Source: Xenoacremonium recifei (taxonomy: Eukaryota > Ascomycota > Sordariomycetes > Hypocreales > Nectriaceae). Taken from it: 64,000 nucleotides of DNA. Both the position numbers and the translations under genes were made by a program. The stretch covers positions 310,001 through 374,000 of the forward strand of contig WOFQ01000020.1 of assembly GCA_012184525.1 (NCBI GenBank), written 5' to 3'. Shown here in pieces: positions 35,580 through 46,937 of the stretch (positions are counted from its first letter, which is position 1; the number at the start of each line of letters is the position of its first letter). The notes beneath the pieces were generated by a model. The model saw nothing but the letters and a program-made list of their open reading frames with translations. It did no database searches and was not told the DNA's origin.

Positions 35580-35756
35580 GGGGGCTGTACGATGTATCAC
35601 AGCAGTGTTGTGATGGTGATGGTGATGTGTCTTATTTCTTTTGTTCCTCTCGTCTACCTGGATACCGATCTGGTCACATTCCCATAGACATGCCATGCAG
35701 ATTCTCCCACCAACGCCTGAGCTTACATGATCTTTCCTTCATCCACCTCGAACCCC

Positions 35757-37502
35757 TTACGGCATCACCGTTCCAATCCCGCTCAAGCCCTCCTCATCCA
35801 ACTGGTTCTTCCTATCCACACCGCCGGCAATCGGGTTCAGACGGTAGTTGAACAGATAGTAGTGCAGCTGACCGTCGCCGCCGCCGAATTTCTGCTGCTC
35901 AAGGAACAGCGCGTTGTCCATGAGCGACAGGGCGTTGAACACGTCGAACTTGTAGCGCTTAGCTAGGATGAGCGCGTCGTGCATCAGGTCGTTGAGGCGC
36001 TTCTTGAGGGCTGGCTTGTCGGAGGGCGTTTGTAGACCGACTTCGGTGGCGTAGTAGAAGAGGTAGGCGACGCGGATGACGCTGTGCTTGGTGCTGCCGA
36101 TAACAGAAGACTCAATGGAGAAGAAGGAGAAGAAGTCGGTGATGTTCTTGTTTTCGTCCTATAACTGAGTTAGAGGGAGTGTTCACTGTGTAAAATGTGT
36201 TCAGTAGCTTACCTCGACGACATAGGTCCACACAACTTGCTCTGCGCCGGGCTCGAGCTTGGGCGCAAACCAGTGATTTGCCTCCTCTTTTGTGAACTCG
36301 GGAACCATCTCATATCTCGACGTGTACCGCTTCATCAAGCTCATAACCGCCTCGAGATCCTTCTCCTCCATTGCCCGCAGCCCCTTCGTTGACGTGCCAT
36401 CTGGCAGCGCATACTTGCGGACCTGATACTGCGGCTTGCTACCCGCAGGCAGTGGACTAAACCCTGCCTCGTAGAGCTTCTGCCAGTTGAGTGCCCGGTG
36501 GTAGTAGCGGCACGTGCTGAGCGGCTTGGGGAGGACCACGCCGGCCGTGTACAGGCCCTGCCAGATCTCGTTGAGGTTGCTGCGGCGCGTGATCTCCTTG
36601 ATCAGCACGGGCGTCAGGCGCTTGCCGCGCAGCTTCTTGTGGATGGAGAGGAAGTTGACCTCGGAGCAGAGGATGTACTTGTCGCGCACGCGCAGGTTGA
36701 CGGGGATGGCACTGATGAAGGCCACCAGCTTGCGCGACTGCGACGCTCGCACGCCGACGTGGTATTCCTTCTTCCAGCCCGGCGGCATCATGGCCCAGCG
36801 CAGGATCGCGGGCGAGTAGTTGAAGCGGAACATGGCCTCGTCGTCCTCGACATAATGGCCGTTGAGCAGCTCGTACACCTCCTTGATCTCGTCGTCGTTG
36901 GTCAGGTCCATCTCCACCCACTCGAAGCCGGCGATCAACGGCGCCGGCTCCTTGGGCACGTCCTCGACCTTCTGGAGGCGCAGCGGGCCCTCCTCCTGCT
37001 TGCCCTGCTCGTCGAAGCGCGGCACGGGCTGCGTCTGCCAGAACTTGTACGAGCCCATGTCCTTGGCGTTCTTGCCCGCCACGGCGAGGCCCGTCATGAT
37101 GTCCTGGAGGTTCATCTTGCGCAGCATCGCCGCGGCATCGTCGGCCGAGGGATTCGCGCTGCCCGACGCCTGCGAGACCTCCTGCGCCAGCGCGGGGTTG
37201 AGAGCCATGAGCTCCTTGAGCTGCTCGGGCGTCAGGTTGGCGAGCGCCTTGCCGACCTCCTTGGCGGGCTCTTCTGAGGCTTTCCCGCCCTTCAGCAGCT
37301 CCTTGGCCCTGCTGCGCTTGGACTTCTTCTTCTTCTTCTTAGAGGACTCGCCCGTGGACGGCCCGGCCTCGCCAGCGGGAGCGGGCTCATCGTCTTCGGC
37401 TTCGGCTTCGGATTCGGACTCGGCGTCGGCAACGGCCGCCTTGAGCTTGGCGTCGGTCTCGTCGACGACCGGCTCGACGGGCTTGGACTCCTCGGCGGGC
37501 AT
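35757..37502 (-). CDS. NMT1: Glycylpeptide N-tetradecanoyltransferase (N-myristoyltransferase)
   Basis: Attaches myristate to N-terminal Gly of cytosolic proteins. Two exons (37502-36213 and 36158-35757) joined across a 54-nt intron (gtaagc...ttatag) give 563 residues, longer than yeast Nmt1 because of an N-terminal extension. Residues 1-150 hold an acidic run, a Lys-rich ribosome-targeting-like tract (SSKKKKKKSKRSRAKELL) and a linker. The catalytic core starts at YKFWQTQPVPRFDE and includes the signature EVNFLSIHKKLRGKRLTPVL. The C terminus has KFGGGDGQLHYYLFNYR, with the catalytic-end sequence a few residues upstream of the stop. Confidence 0.95.
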
Positions 37503-37890
37503 TGTGAATGTATAGGGAGCTTTTTCGAGGTGGGCGATGGAAAGGTGGATGGATGGTGGGGAGCCACTCTGTCAGATATTTGAACCTCGGATTGCGGGGT
37601 CACATGGAGGGGCATTCATGCACGAGACCTGGACAGCTCATGGAAGAAATTATGCAGGATTTGGGATATTAAAAACATGAAATCAATCGACTAAGACTCT
37701 CACATGAGTCTAATGTAGGTGAAAGCTTATTTATCTATAAAAATAATTATCCAGTCTGGCTCTTAACTTGGTGGCTCGTTGTGTTATATGGTGGCTTACA
37801 CCTACAATCAACAAACATGTCCACTGTCTATACTATAAATTATGTCTTACAATCCTTCTATCAGCTCTCCAAACTCTCTGGTCTCATAAG
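37503..37890. promoter_or_regulatory. NMT promoter and 3' flank of the membrane hydrolase gene
   Basis: 0.39 kb, AT-rich, between two minus-strand genes. No coding region is supported. Confidence 0.55.
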
Positions 37891-39378
37891 TTATATCCCG
37901 TTCCCGTCTCTCGCAGTTCCATATAGATCAAATGACCGCATCACTGCCAGTGCAACGGGTGCATAGCCCATTATGTCGTTGTGTCCTGAGCAGACATCAG
38001 TAACCCAGCTACTCACGCACGTTCTCTCTCTCTCGCAATGACTCACCTCCATATGGGGAAAGCTCCTGTCGAATCACGATATTTGGCTCTGCTGTCCAGG
38101 TAGTCACAAAGGCGTTTTTGCCTTTTCTCACTGTCCGCTGTTCTTTCCAAGCGTCAAACTCGGCGTCGTCAAGGGGTCCAACAGTCTCAATGGCGGCAGC
38201 CTTGAACAACACATTGTCCTCAGTCCATGGGATATCCCAGTCATTTTTGGCATGAACCAGACTTATCCTCAGCCTCGTCTTAGTGAGACGCACAATGTTG
38301 GCGAGACGGTCTGCTGAGTACCACTTGTCCACCACGCACCGCCGCAATAACTTTGCCAACCATGGCCAGGCTCGAAAAGGCGCCAGCACGGGGATGACAC
38401 CGCCGATACGGTATCGCATTAAAAGATTGGCGAGGTCACTGAAACCAGCAATCAAGGTGATTCCAGCAAACTCTACGCCTTCTTGAGCATACTTCTCCGC
38501 TACACCAGTGACGACAGCAGTGCCCAAGCTCTGGCCAAAAAGGACGATCCGACTTGGGGGAATGCCAGCTACGTTGATGGCCCATTCCACCAGTGTGGCC
38601 GCATCGTGAATCAAGCCTGTTTCGGTCGGTGTTCCATTTGAATGACCAAACCCTCTGTAATCGATAGCGATGACGTGGTAAGACGACGTGTCAGTTAGAG
38701 CGTGGTAGCAGTCAGGCCGCATCCCCTGAGCTATGTGACCAGCATTCTGTACAGCTGTTAGTACTAAGCAAAAAAATTTGCGAGAGTCAGCTTACACCAT
38801 GATCTAATACAAAAATCAGTGTGAGCAAGAAGCATGTTTCAGGGGAAGCGGTGTTTGTAGATAACATACAGCACAAAACAAGACGTGATTCTGGGTCTTC
38901 TTTCAACAACCGGAATGACTCTGTTTCTGTGAAACTTTCACAAAAGCCAGGGGCTTGAGTTTCAAGGGAAGCTTCATTCTTGAGGTACAGGGGCAATGGC
39001 AGAATATGCCATGCGTAAAGAGACACTCCATCTGACGTGTTGAGAGTAAACGGAGTCACTTGATTTCCTGGGGAGAGAGGTGATGCATGAGTACGAATTC
39101 CTCGACTGTAAGAGTGCAGGGTAGGTTGACATACGAGCAAACCCCCATTTCTCGGGCTTGTTAACATCTGTGAACCACAGATTGTGCACTTTATGCGCGT
39201 ACAAGAAACTATGTACAATTGAGATATTATTCCTGCCTGTTCATTTTTCCTGGGAATGAAGAGCAACGTACTGTCGTTGAAAGAACGGGATAAGTCCTAG
39301 GCCCACGAAGAGGCAATAAAGGACGAAAGGGGCGAGGACCAAGACTGCCAATGCGCCCAGCGCCGGGTGAGTCGTCAT
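37891..39378 (-). CDS. Membrane-anchored alpha/beta hydrolase (ABHD12/ABHD13-like)
   Basis: Six exons (39378-39272, 39208-39135, 39067-38870, 38803-38796, 38746-38047, 37985-37891) add up to 394 codons with every phase matching. Residues 1-34 form a hydrophobic N-terminal anchor (LAVLVLAPFVLYCLFVGLGL). The hydrolase core has the oxyanion loop CYHGNAGHIAQG, IDYRGFGHSNG, the nucleophile elbow FGQSLGTAVV with its Ser, the acid in VHAKNDWDIPW and, after the last intron, the His in GGHNDIMG. Exon 4 is only 8 nt and encodes most of the HG pair. Without the small last exon the frame would end early and lose the catalytic His, so both splice events are needed for activity. Likely a serine lipase or esterase of internal membranes; substrate unknown. 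Confidence 0.85.
38796..38803 (-). other. 8-nt microexon in the membrane hydrolase gene
   Basis: Read on the minus strand: gtattag/ATCATGGT/gtaagc. It completes a Tyr codon and codes His-Gly of the HGNAGH oxyanion loop. Phases before (1) and after (0) fit only with these 8 nt. Confidence 0.8.
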
Positions 39379-40597
39379 CTTCGTATAGGCCTCTTTGAAC
39401 TCATCCGGACTTGAGGCTGATTACAACTGAGTCACGCACGACTATGACCCTTGTCAGGAGAGTTGAGGCGCGGCCGAGGCCTGAGGTTGGATCACGCAAG
39501 CCAGGAGCCGAGCCACAGACGTTGGGCGCAGGCAGCCACGTATCAGGAGTACTTTTCGAAGAATGGCCGCGATGCAAGATGAGAGGTACACGTGTTAATG
39601 CACACGGGCCGCTGCAATGCGGCTGTGGCAGTCCACCTCAGCCTGAGCTCAGGCTTAAGTCTCCCCACACGGTAGGATCGCCCGCTAAATCCAGAGCCGC
39701 CAACAGGGCACGCGAACCTCATCTCGCGCCGTGTATCCGCCAATGGAGAGAGCGTTTTGAGGTGTCCAGGCACGTCAGCTGGGGAGACCCATCTCTGCAT
39801 CGATTGCAAGCCATCTGCAAGCTTTGAAGACATTCGGTGAGGTGCAAATCGGATGGTTGGGAGCACTGTCTCAGCATAACGTCTAGAAGGGGAGCTGTCT
39901 TGGTCAGCGCCTGCTAAAGTTCCTGGCAAGCACCCAATCGCGCGCCCCGGATTGACTGCGCCGCCCCACCGCCGCCACTCACAGGGGACCTTGGCTGTCG
40001 GCCAGTGCAACCTCAGGTACCCGGCCGCTGTGACCGCTGTGACCTCACTGGCACACAGCCTGCCGCGGCCTGTCACAGCGCTAAAGCCCGCTAAAGCCCG
40101 CTGGAGCTTTTGGCCTCGTCCAGTCCAGTCCGCCCGCTGCGAGCCCTGCCCTGGTCCCGCGGTGGCCTCTCCGCCTTCCCCCCGCCAATCAGCGTGCCCC
40201 GTCGGCTCTCCAGGCTCCATGCTCGATTGGCCCGCCAGCTGCTCCAGCTATTAGTGAGCTAATGAGAACGTGAGGGTGTCTCCATCCATCTCCCTCTTCC
40301 TCTCTTCTCTTGTCTCGAGTCTGCTTCTCTCCTCCACATCTTATTCTTTGCTGCGCCCCCGGCTATCACCAGCAGCGCCGACGAGCTTTTGCATTTGCTC
40401 TCCCGACGACTGAAGACGGCGGCCCTGTCGCTGCGTCTTCGTCTGCAAAGGCCGCCTCTGCTGCTGCGGGAGCGAGAGCGAGCTGCGGACGCGCTCTGTA
40501 TGGCATCCACTATCATGGTTTGCTCGTCACGTCTCGTGTGATTCTCTCGTCGCCCACAGACCGTCCGATCCGCTATCACACTTCTGTGTCTGCCGCG
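39379..40597. promoter_or_regulatory. Divergent promoter of the hydrolase and the SWC3 gene
   Basis: 1.2 kb. It is GC-rich, with several short direct repeats near 39960-40140 (GCTGTGACC and CTAAAGCCCG each twice in tandem). The last 300 nt are a C/T-rich leader; an in-frame ATG at 40310 lies upstream of the chosen start. No other gene is supported. Confidence 0.55.
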
Positions 40598-43052
40598 ATG
40601 GAGAGGAAGCGCAAGATGCCCCCGAGGGCCGCCGCCCGCAGCGAGCATGTCGCGAAGAGACGGAATCTGACGCCTCGGGACCGCTCTGAGACGCCTGCGA
40701 CACCTCAACCACCTCCCCCGCCCAAGGAGCCAACACCGCCTCCGCCGCCGCCGCCGTTGCCCAAGTCGATTCAGAACGGCAAGCCGCTGCCTACCGTGGA
40801 AGTGGCCCAGTCCGAGGAGCTATCCGTGAAGGAGTATCAGTCTCTGGGAGAGAGGTGAGTCCGCGCGATACGAAGCTGTGTCCTGGCGTCCAGGTTCTGC
40901 ACCGAGTTATATACTAACATATTCTCGCAATAGTGGTGTCCTCGCCGAGTCTCTCTCGCGATCCCGAAATAAATGGCTTCACGATGGTTTGTTCGAAAAG
41001 TACTGGACCAAGCCGCACAAGCGCAAGGGCGTGCTCATCGAGGACCCCAAGAACCCCCCGAAGGATAGCATGACCAAGGTTGGCACTGTCACCATCACCA
41101 TCGAACCACACTTCATCGATGCCACCATGTATGTGGTCAAGGACCCGAAGCCGCGGCCTCAACCGCAGCCGCCACAATTACAACAACCTCAGAGACCTAT
41201 TCTTCAATACGGGCCGCCCAACGGGACCATGCCGAAGCCGCCACTCCCCTATCAGTCTTCGACGAGTGCGACGCCAACTCCCTCCGTGAGCGCCGCACAA
41301 AGACCTGTTTCTCAAAGTCCAGCTGCGACTCCAACGGCACCTGTACAGCCCTCTCCGAGGCCACCATCCGGACCGCTCGTTGCTCCTCAAATCAACAACG
41401 CCAGACCTGTGCCACCCCCAATGTCAAACAATATGACGCCCTCCCCGAGTCCAAGCTACCAAGCCCGACCCAACGTAGCTGGTGCACCAGTGCCACCCTC
41501 TGCGACACCACCGCAGGTATCTCGTGCGCCCTCGAATCCTCCACCACCACCTTCGACACATCCAATCGCGTCCCCAGCCTCTGCTGTCCCAGGCTCGGTG
41601 CCGGCACCTGCAACGCCTGTGGCCCCAATGGCAGCCCCTGCGACCTCCGGACCAATGCATCCGACGCCTAATGCTCATACGACTCAGAACTCGGTTCTGG
41701 CTCCCCCGAGGACGCCTTCTTCTGTTGCAGCGCCTGTCTTGGCTCCGCCTGCGCAAGCTGCACCTGTCGCAGCTCCAGCTTCGACCCCAACACAGCCAAC
41801 GGCTCAGACTCCGGGCCAGGCTCCGGCTCCAGCTCCGGCCTCGCAGACCAAACCTAGCCCAAATGACCCTGTTATTGCACTGTTGGCTCAGAAGGCTTCA
41901 GGCGACCCTGCTCTACGCGACTTGATGAAGAGGGTTGCTGTGGGACAAGCCAAGGAAGGCGAGCTCAAACACTTCCAGAGCATTATAGATCAGTTGAATC
42001 AAGAATACAGGAGCAGGGGTGGCCAGCAGGGACCGTCAGCAGACCGCCTTATTGTGGCTGGGAGGACTGTCAAGTACTTTGCTCTCGAAGTCCGGGCCAT
42101 TACTGATGTTGTGCTGGCTTCAAATCCGAACCAGAAATCCGCAGACCTACGACCACCTCCCAGGAGCGACCCTTTGGTGGTTCTTCTCGTCAAGACGGCC
42201 ATTGAGGATATGAGGACCAGAGATATTATCCGTCGAATCGCTGATGGACGGCCTGGCTTTACTGATGCGACCGATCTCAAGGAAATCTTGGACAGGTTAC
42301 ATCGAGATATGAATCCCGTTCCTCGGGCATCACCAGCCCCGTCTCAGATGAGACAACATACGCCGAACGGTATGCCAAATGGACAACTTCAAGCTCCCCA
42401 TGCTCAACCAATTCAACACAATCCGCAAGCTTTGCGATCAAAAGGGCCCCCTCCTATCCCGAAACCGGATATTTCGGCGGTTCTCTTCGACTTTGGGAGC
42501 GGTGACCGTTACCTGTTCCCTAAGTTCAGCATACTCGAATATTTGCCTACACAGTCGGGTCAGCAAGTTGTTGCTTCATTCCTGATCGTGCGTAAGGGAA
42601 GCACCTCAGAGTACGGCGGAGATCCGAAGTTGGACTATTACGAACCTATCACGATGCGCATCTTCACTCAGACGGGACGGCACCTGGAAAACCTGTCCCG
42701 GGTCGTGGCACCACAGGATGAAGTACGGCGATATATGGACGATGTAATGGATAATATGACGCGAGCCGAGTATGTGTTGCTGGCAATGCGGCTCCCTAGA
42801 ATGATTAAGGACGGCGAAAGAGAGAGCGGGGGATCAGAAGAGCCGAACACGAACGCGTCAACTCCGAAGCCAGAAGCCTTGCCCGAGCCGGCTCCTGTAG
42901 CAAAACCTGGAGTTCTTTGGGGACCGCACAGCAAGTCCACTACGCCGGCAAGGGATGTTATACGGCCTATTAGAGATCCCGAGGAGGAGAGCCAGAGGAG
43001 ATACAATCGTCTGATCAACTCCATAGCCGCCAAGGACGTGGATGCTGTATGA
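40598..43052 (+). CDS. SWC3: SWR1-complex subunit SWC3-like protein
   Basis: Probable subunit of the SWR1 remodeller that deposits H2A.Z. Two exons (40598-40854 and 40934-43052) give 791 residues. The conserved N-terminal block follows a Pro-rich basic start: SVKEYQSLGESGVLAESLSR then KWLHDGLFEKYWTKPHKRKG and VGTVTITIEPHFIDATMYVV. This is the SWC3-type domain as I recall it. Residues about 175-380 are Pro/Ala/Thr/Gln-rich and disordered. A helical middle region repeats the theme DPVIALLAQKASGDPALRDLMKRVA and DPLVVLLVKTAIEDMRTRDIIR, an internal duplication. The C-terminal fold contains VLFDFGSGDRYLFPKFSILEYL. The start at 40598 (MERKRKMPPRAA) was chosen over 40310 because the extra upstream residues are unlike the family. 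Confidence 0.7.
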
Positions 43053-44339
43053 GACTCTGGGTATATGGATGATGCTTGAATCTTCTGTTTGGGAGCGTTG
43101 TATATACGTCACCTGTCGTTTCTCGCGATTATTTCTCTTCACCAATGGCATAATCGACTGGGTGAGTTTGGTTTACATGGATGGCAGGGCGATTTGGCGC
43201 ATGGCTATTTCTTTATTACCGATGGTTGGCATGTGTGGCATTCAAGTGCGAATGCTGTTATAGAACGAAGGGCAATACGGTCTGGCAGATGTAGTATCTG
43301 GCGAGTGTGTCTGAATACCTCAGCTTAGGTAGCTTAGCAATTGAGAAACTAAGAGATGGATACTTGTTTGCGAATATGCAGTACTTGAATGGAATTGTGA
43401 GTGAGACTCTTCATTAGAGGCTTCGAAGAGGATGGTATGGGCTTCAAAGGAAGGGAGCATCAATGAGACATGGTTTCTTTCATCTACGACTTATCATCTC
43501 GGCCTCTTTCATGCTAGACTTTATCGTAACTGGAAGGAGTTCGTCTTAATACCGATTCGACTGTAAATAATTGACACAACCCCACCTTATGGTCCTGAAT
43601 GGCATTGAGCATGAATGACTGTTACAAGGAAGAAGGGACACGAGTTTTTCCGAAACCTGGTTCATTGGTCACGTAGGCCGAAGAGAGTGTTCAATAAAGG
43701 ATCTCGTCTCGTAATCGATCGGGAGGAGGAGACTTTCAGAAGACGCCTCTGGTAGTCAAAAACTCAAAACAAGCTTCGCTGTCTGAGAAGAACCTAAAAG
43801 AGATCTATGTTGAGCTGCGGAAAGCGTGCGTGCCGCGGCATCTCTCGACTATGCGTCTCAAAGGTTCCTGACAGTCTTCGCACCATCAAGGTGCTCCTTT
43901 CGAGACACAAAGAGACCCATTGTGGGCATTCGAAATTGAGTTATGGATAAGAGACCCTGGTTTGAGCCAACGGTCAATACCGTTTAGCCCGTTCAACGTT
44001 GAGTGAACCTTGATACGGTGGCTGGGTAAGGTGAAAGGGCAAATAGATGTCGACGACGAAATCGAGAAGCACATTGAGAGTAAGGCATATGACGATGGAA
44101 AGAAATGCATGTTCTATATTTGCAAAACTACTTTTAAACTGAATGCCAATAAGACAATCTCTGGCATTGACTGATAGGAAACGTATTAATCCAGAATCCC
44201 AAGCCCGTCTAATGATCAAACAAATTCTAATGAGTGCTCCATGTAGAAAGCTTCCCAGATGATAGTATCTACATGTAAAAAGAGGGTCAACTTATTCACC
44301 AAGACCTCAGTCCTACATCGTATCCTTGATGCTCAAGTC
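43053..44339. other. Spacer between convergent genes
   Basis: 1.3 kb between the SWC3 gene stop and the repeat-protein stop. It is moderately AT-rich, and only short unsupported frames are seen. No RNA gene is recognised. Confidence 0.55.
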
Positions 44340-46080
44340 TTACAAGTGGCTGTGGCTGGCAATCAGGGGCCAGTAGTTCAAGCCCTTGGTCACATCAATA
44401 CCAATGAAGTGCAGGAGAGCACCAATGACATCGCCAGGCCGCTCGATGAGGTACGTCGGCACAACGGTGTTCTCATAGACATCGTTGAGGAAGCCAGCCA
44501 AGAACTGATTGTTTCCATTAGTCAAGGGGCGTAACAAAGAATGTGGATCAGGGGTAAACTTACAAGGTTATCGATGAGGAGCTTCTTCAGCAGCGCGTCG
44601 AGCTCCTTAGCTTCCTTCTCCTTGCACTTCTCCAGTGCGTGGAGAACCTTCTTGAGAGCATCGAGGGCCTGTGAGAGCGGCAGTTAGATAGAGTTTCGGA
44701 GAGAAAGGGGGGAGGCCCGATAGGAGGAGGGGCTCAACGAACATTGATGTACTGGATCTGCTTGATGATGCGGTAGTTAGGGACCAGCTCCTTGATGCCC
44801 ACCCAGAGTTCCTAGACATGTGTTAGTCAAAAGAGATTCGCCGAGTGTTCTCTTCTCAAGGGGTGGCTTACAATTGAGTACTCGATTTCCTTGGCGATGC
44901 TGGGCGCGATGGTGAGCATGGCCTCTTGCGCGTAAATGATAGACGCCAGTAGTTTGCCCAGAGTCTTGGTCTCAGCGCTCGTCAGGTACAGATTATCAGG
45001 GAACAGCGCGATGTCGAGGATGGCGTCCGTCTGAATATCCACATACAGCGGATTCTCGGCCTCTGCACCGACCTTGGTGGTCTTGGTCTTCTTCTTGGTC
45101 TTGCCGGTGGTTGTTTCGGCCTCAGCCAGCTCAGCCTCGAGCTCCTCAGCAGCAGAAGTTTTGGTCTTCTTGTAGCCGCCGGTGGTTTCGGTACTCTCGC
45201 CTTCAAGATCGGCCTCTTCGGCAGCAGAAGTCTTCGTCTTCTTGTAACCACCGGTGGTTCCAGTAGTGGCGCCTTCCAGTTCGGCTTCCTCAGCGGCAAC
45301 TGAGGCGGCCTTGTTCTTCTTATGAGTGTAGGGCTTGGTTCCCGTGGTGGAAGTCAGGAGCCGAGATCCAGCAAGCTGGTTCGCAGCGGCCACTGCGGCA
45401 GCCTTGTTCTTGTGGTGATAAGGCTTTGTGGTGGTAGTAGTGCCAGCAATGAGCTCTTCATCGGCATCAGCGGCAGACACCAGAGAGGCTTTATTCTTAT
45501 GATAGGGCTTCTTAGTGCCGGTGCTAGTACTGGCAGTGAGGAGCTCGCCATCGACCTCATTGGCAGCAGACAGTGTTGAGGTCTTGTGCTTGTGGTGGTG
45601 TTTAGGCTTGGTGGTAGTCGTTGTACCAGCAATTAGCTCTCCATCGGCATCAACGGCAGCAGACAGGCTCGAGGCCTTCTGCTTGTGATGGTAGGGCTTA
45701 GTACTGCCCGAGACAGATTCCTGGCCACTGCTCTCGCTGACTTTGACGACTGGAGTGATGTCCTTGTAATTCTTGTTGTATTTAGAGCCGGATGCTTTGG
45801 TAGCCACGTCCTGGAGCCACCACGATCCCTCCAACTCGGCCGCAGTGGAAGTGCCCCATTCATGCTTGTGCTTGTGATGGTGATACTTGGGCTCTGTCTC
45901 GCCAGTCATTATAGCGTTGAGGCTCGACTCTTCGCTAGAACTGGAAGAGCTCCCATACTTCTTGGGCGTCGTTGATCCCGCGCTGGTCACTTGAAGAGTG
46001 CCCTGAGTACCTCGTTTCAAGACCCCAGCTGAGGAAGAAGCAGTCAGGCCAAGGGCCACGGCGAGAGTAGAGACGCGCAT
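44340..46080 (-). CDS. Secreted His/Lys tandem-repeat protein of unknown function
   Basis: I do not recognise this family. Four exons (46080-44872, 44811-44743, 44668-44564, 44504-44340), all joined in phase 0, give 515 residues. A signal peptide (MRVSTLAVALGLTASSSAG) ends near a Kex2-like LKR at residues 21-23. Residues 64-75 and 127-335 hold about nine imperfect repeats of 23-33 residues built on TKPYHHKNKA plus an acidic/Ala part (DADGELIAG) and a Thr run. The later copies lose the His and become GGYKKTKTSAAEE. Residues 340-515 form a compact non-repetitive helical domain with LYVDIQTDAILDIALFPDN and ERPGDVIGALLHFIGIDVTK. His pairs could bind metal; Lys-rich copies could bind polyanions. 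A TATAAAAG box lies 112 nt upstream. The start is set by the signal peptide, not the longer open frame above it. Confidence 0.75.
45076..45702 (-). repeat. Coding tandem repeats of the His/Lys-rich secreted protein
   Basis: About eight imperfect units of 69-99 nt encode KPYHHKxKA-type cores. The cores begin near residues 128, 158, 191, 219, 249, 279, 302 and 327. The last three copies form a shorter subtype with GGYKKTKTSAAEE. Confidence 0.8.
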
Positions 46081-46191
46081 CTTGGACGGGAGAGCCTGGA
46101 GTTTGGAGGGATAACCGTGAAACGAGCGTAACGGAAGGAGGGAACAGGTCAAGATAGGGCGATTCTAGATCGTTGAGCTGATCCAGTCCCT

Positions 46192-46199
46192 CTTTTATA
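46192..46199 (-). promoter_or_regulatory. TATA box of the His/Lys-repeat protein gene
   Basis: TATAAAAG on the minus strand, followed by AG, 112 nt before the ATG at 46080. Confidence 0.7.
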
Positions 46200-46850
46200 C
46201 TCTGTTGAGAGACGGCGTCGTTCAACGTGCTTCATCGAGAAGCCGTTGCAGTCGTCACCAGTTAGAATTACGCCCCCTCAACGGTTTTGTCGGCCTATTC
46301 TTGCGCCTCTCTACCATCGTGATCGCGAGACTCAACAACGTGGGCTGGGAGAAGGCAACGGACTCGAGAGTTCAGCATGTGGTCTTGTCTAGGATCAGAC
46401 TCGCCATCATGAAAGGCCAAATACTCTACTAACGGGCCTGTGAGGACCAGGAAGGCCGTTCACAATCTGATGCTCAGACCGGCAATCGTGAAAATTACAT
46501 GCCGGTGCTATGACGCAGAAGAAGCTATGTGGCCGAAAACTCACGATGATGTGAGCCCTGAGTCTAGACCAGACGATTTGTCAAGGCGTCTATCCTTCTG
46601 AGTTTTATTATCGTTGGTACCCGTTGAAACTGCGCCGTGGCGTTTCCCAAGATCGTAATCTGGCGGAAGAGTGGCTTCTCAGGCGCGGTCGAATCCCGGA
46701 CCTTTCGAATTAAGTTGATGACGCCTAGGAAATTGAGTTGGGATTGTGGAGGATACTGCAATTCAGGGGGACAGAGACTCAAATTCTCCTCAATCTCGTG
46801 CTCTCCCGTGACTAGCGGATTCTTAGAACTGATCATGTGTTATGATCATC

Positions 46851-46858
46851 TATAAAAG
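46851..46858 (+). promoter_or_regulatory. TATA box of the poly-Asn protein gene
   Basis: TATAAAAG followed by AG, 79 nt before the ATG at 46938. Confidence 0.7.
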
Positions 46859-46937
46859 AGCCTTTTTCCCACTCCGCTCCAACATCTTCCCGCTGTAGTT
46901 GAAGGGTGATTGTTGCCGGTGGAGCAATCAAGCCAAT

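Larger units (their letters stand above)
46081..46937. promoter_or_regulatory. Shared divergent promoter of two secreted-protein genes
   Basis: 857 bp between two outward-facing ATGs. A TATAAAAGAG core occurs on both strands facing the respective gene. No gene in between is supported. Confidence 0.7.

Noticed and set aside
36498..37277. 259-codon plus-strand frame inside the N-myristoyltransferase gene
   Set aside because: Leu/Val/Arg/His-rich antisense shadow of a conserved enzyme; no independent signals.
46680..46702. GGTCGAATCCCGGACC string resembling a tRNA B box
   Set aside because: No A box at the right distance and no acceptor or anticodon stem can be drawn.
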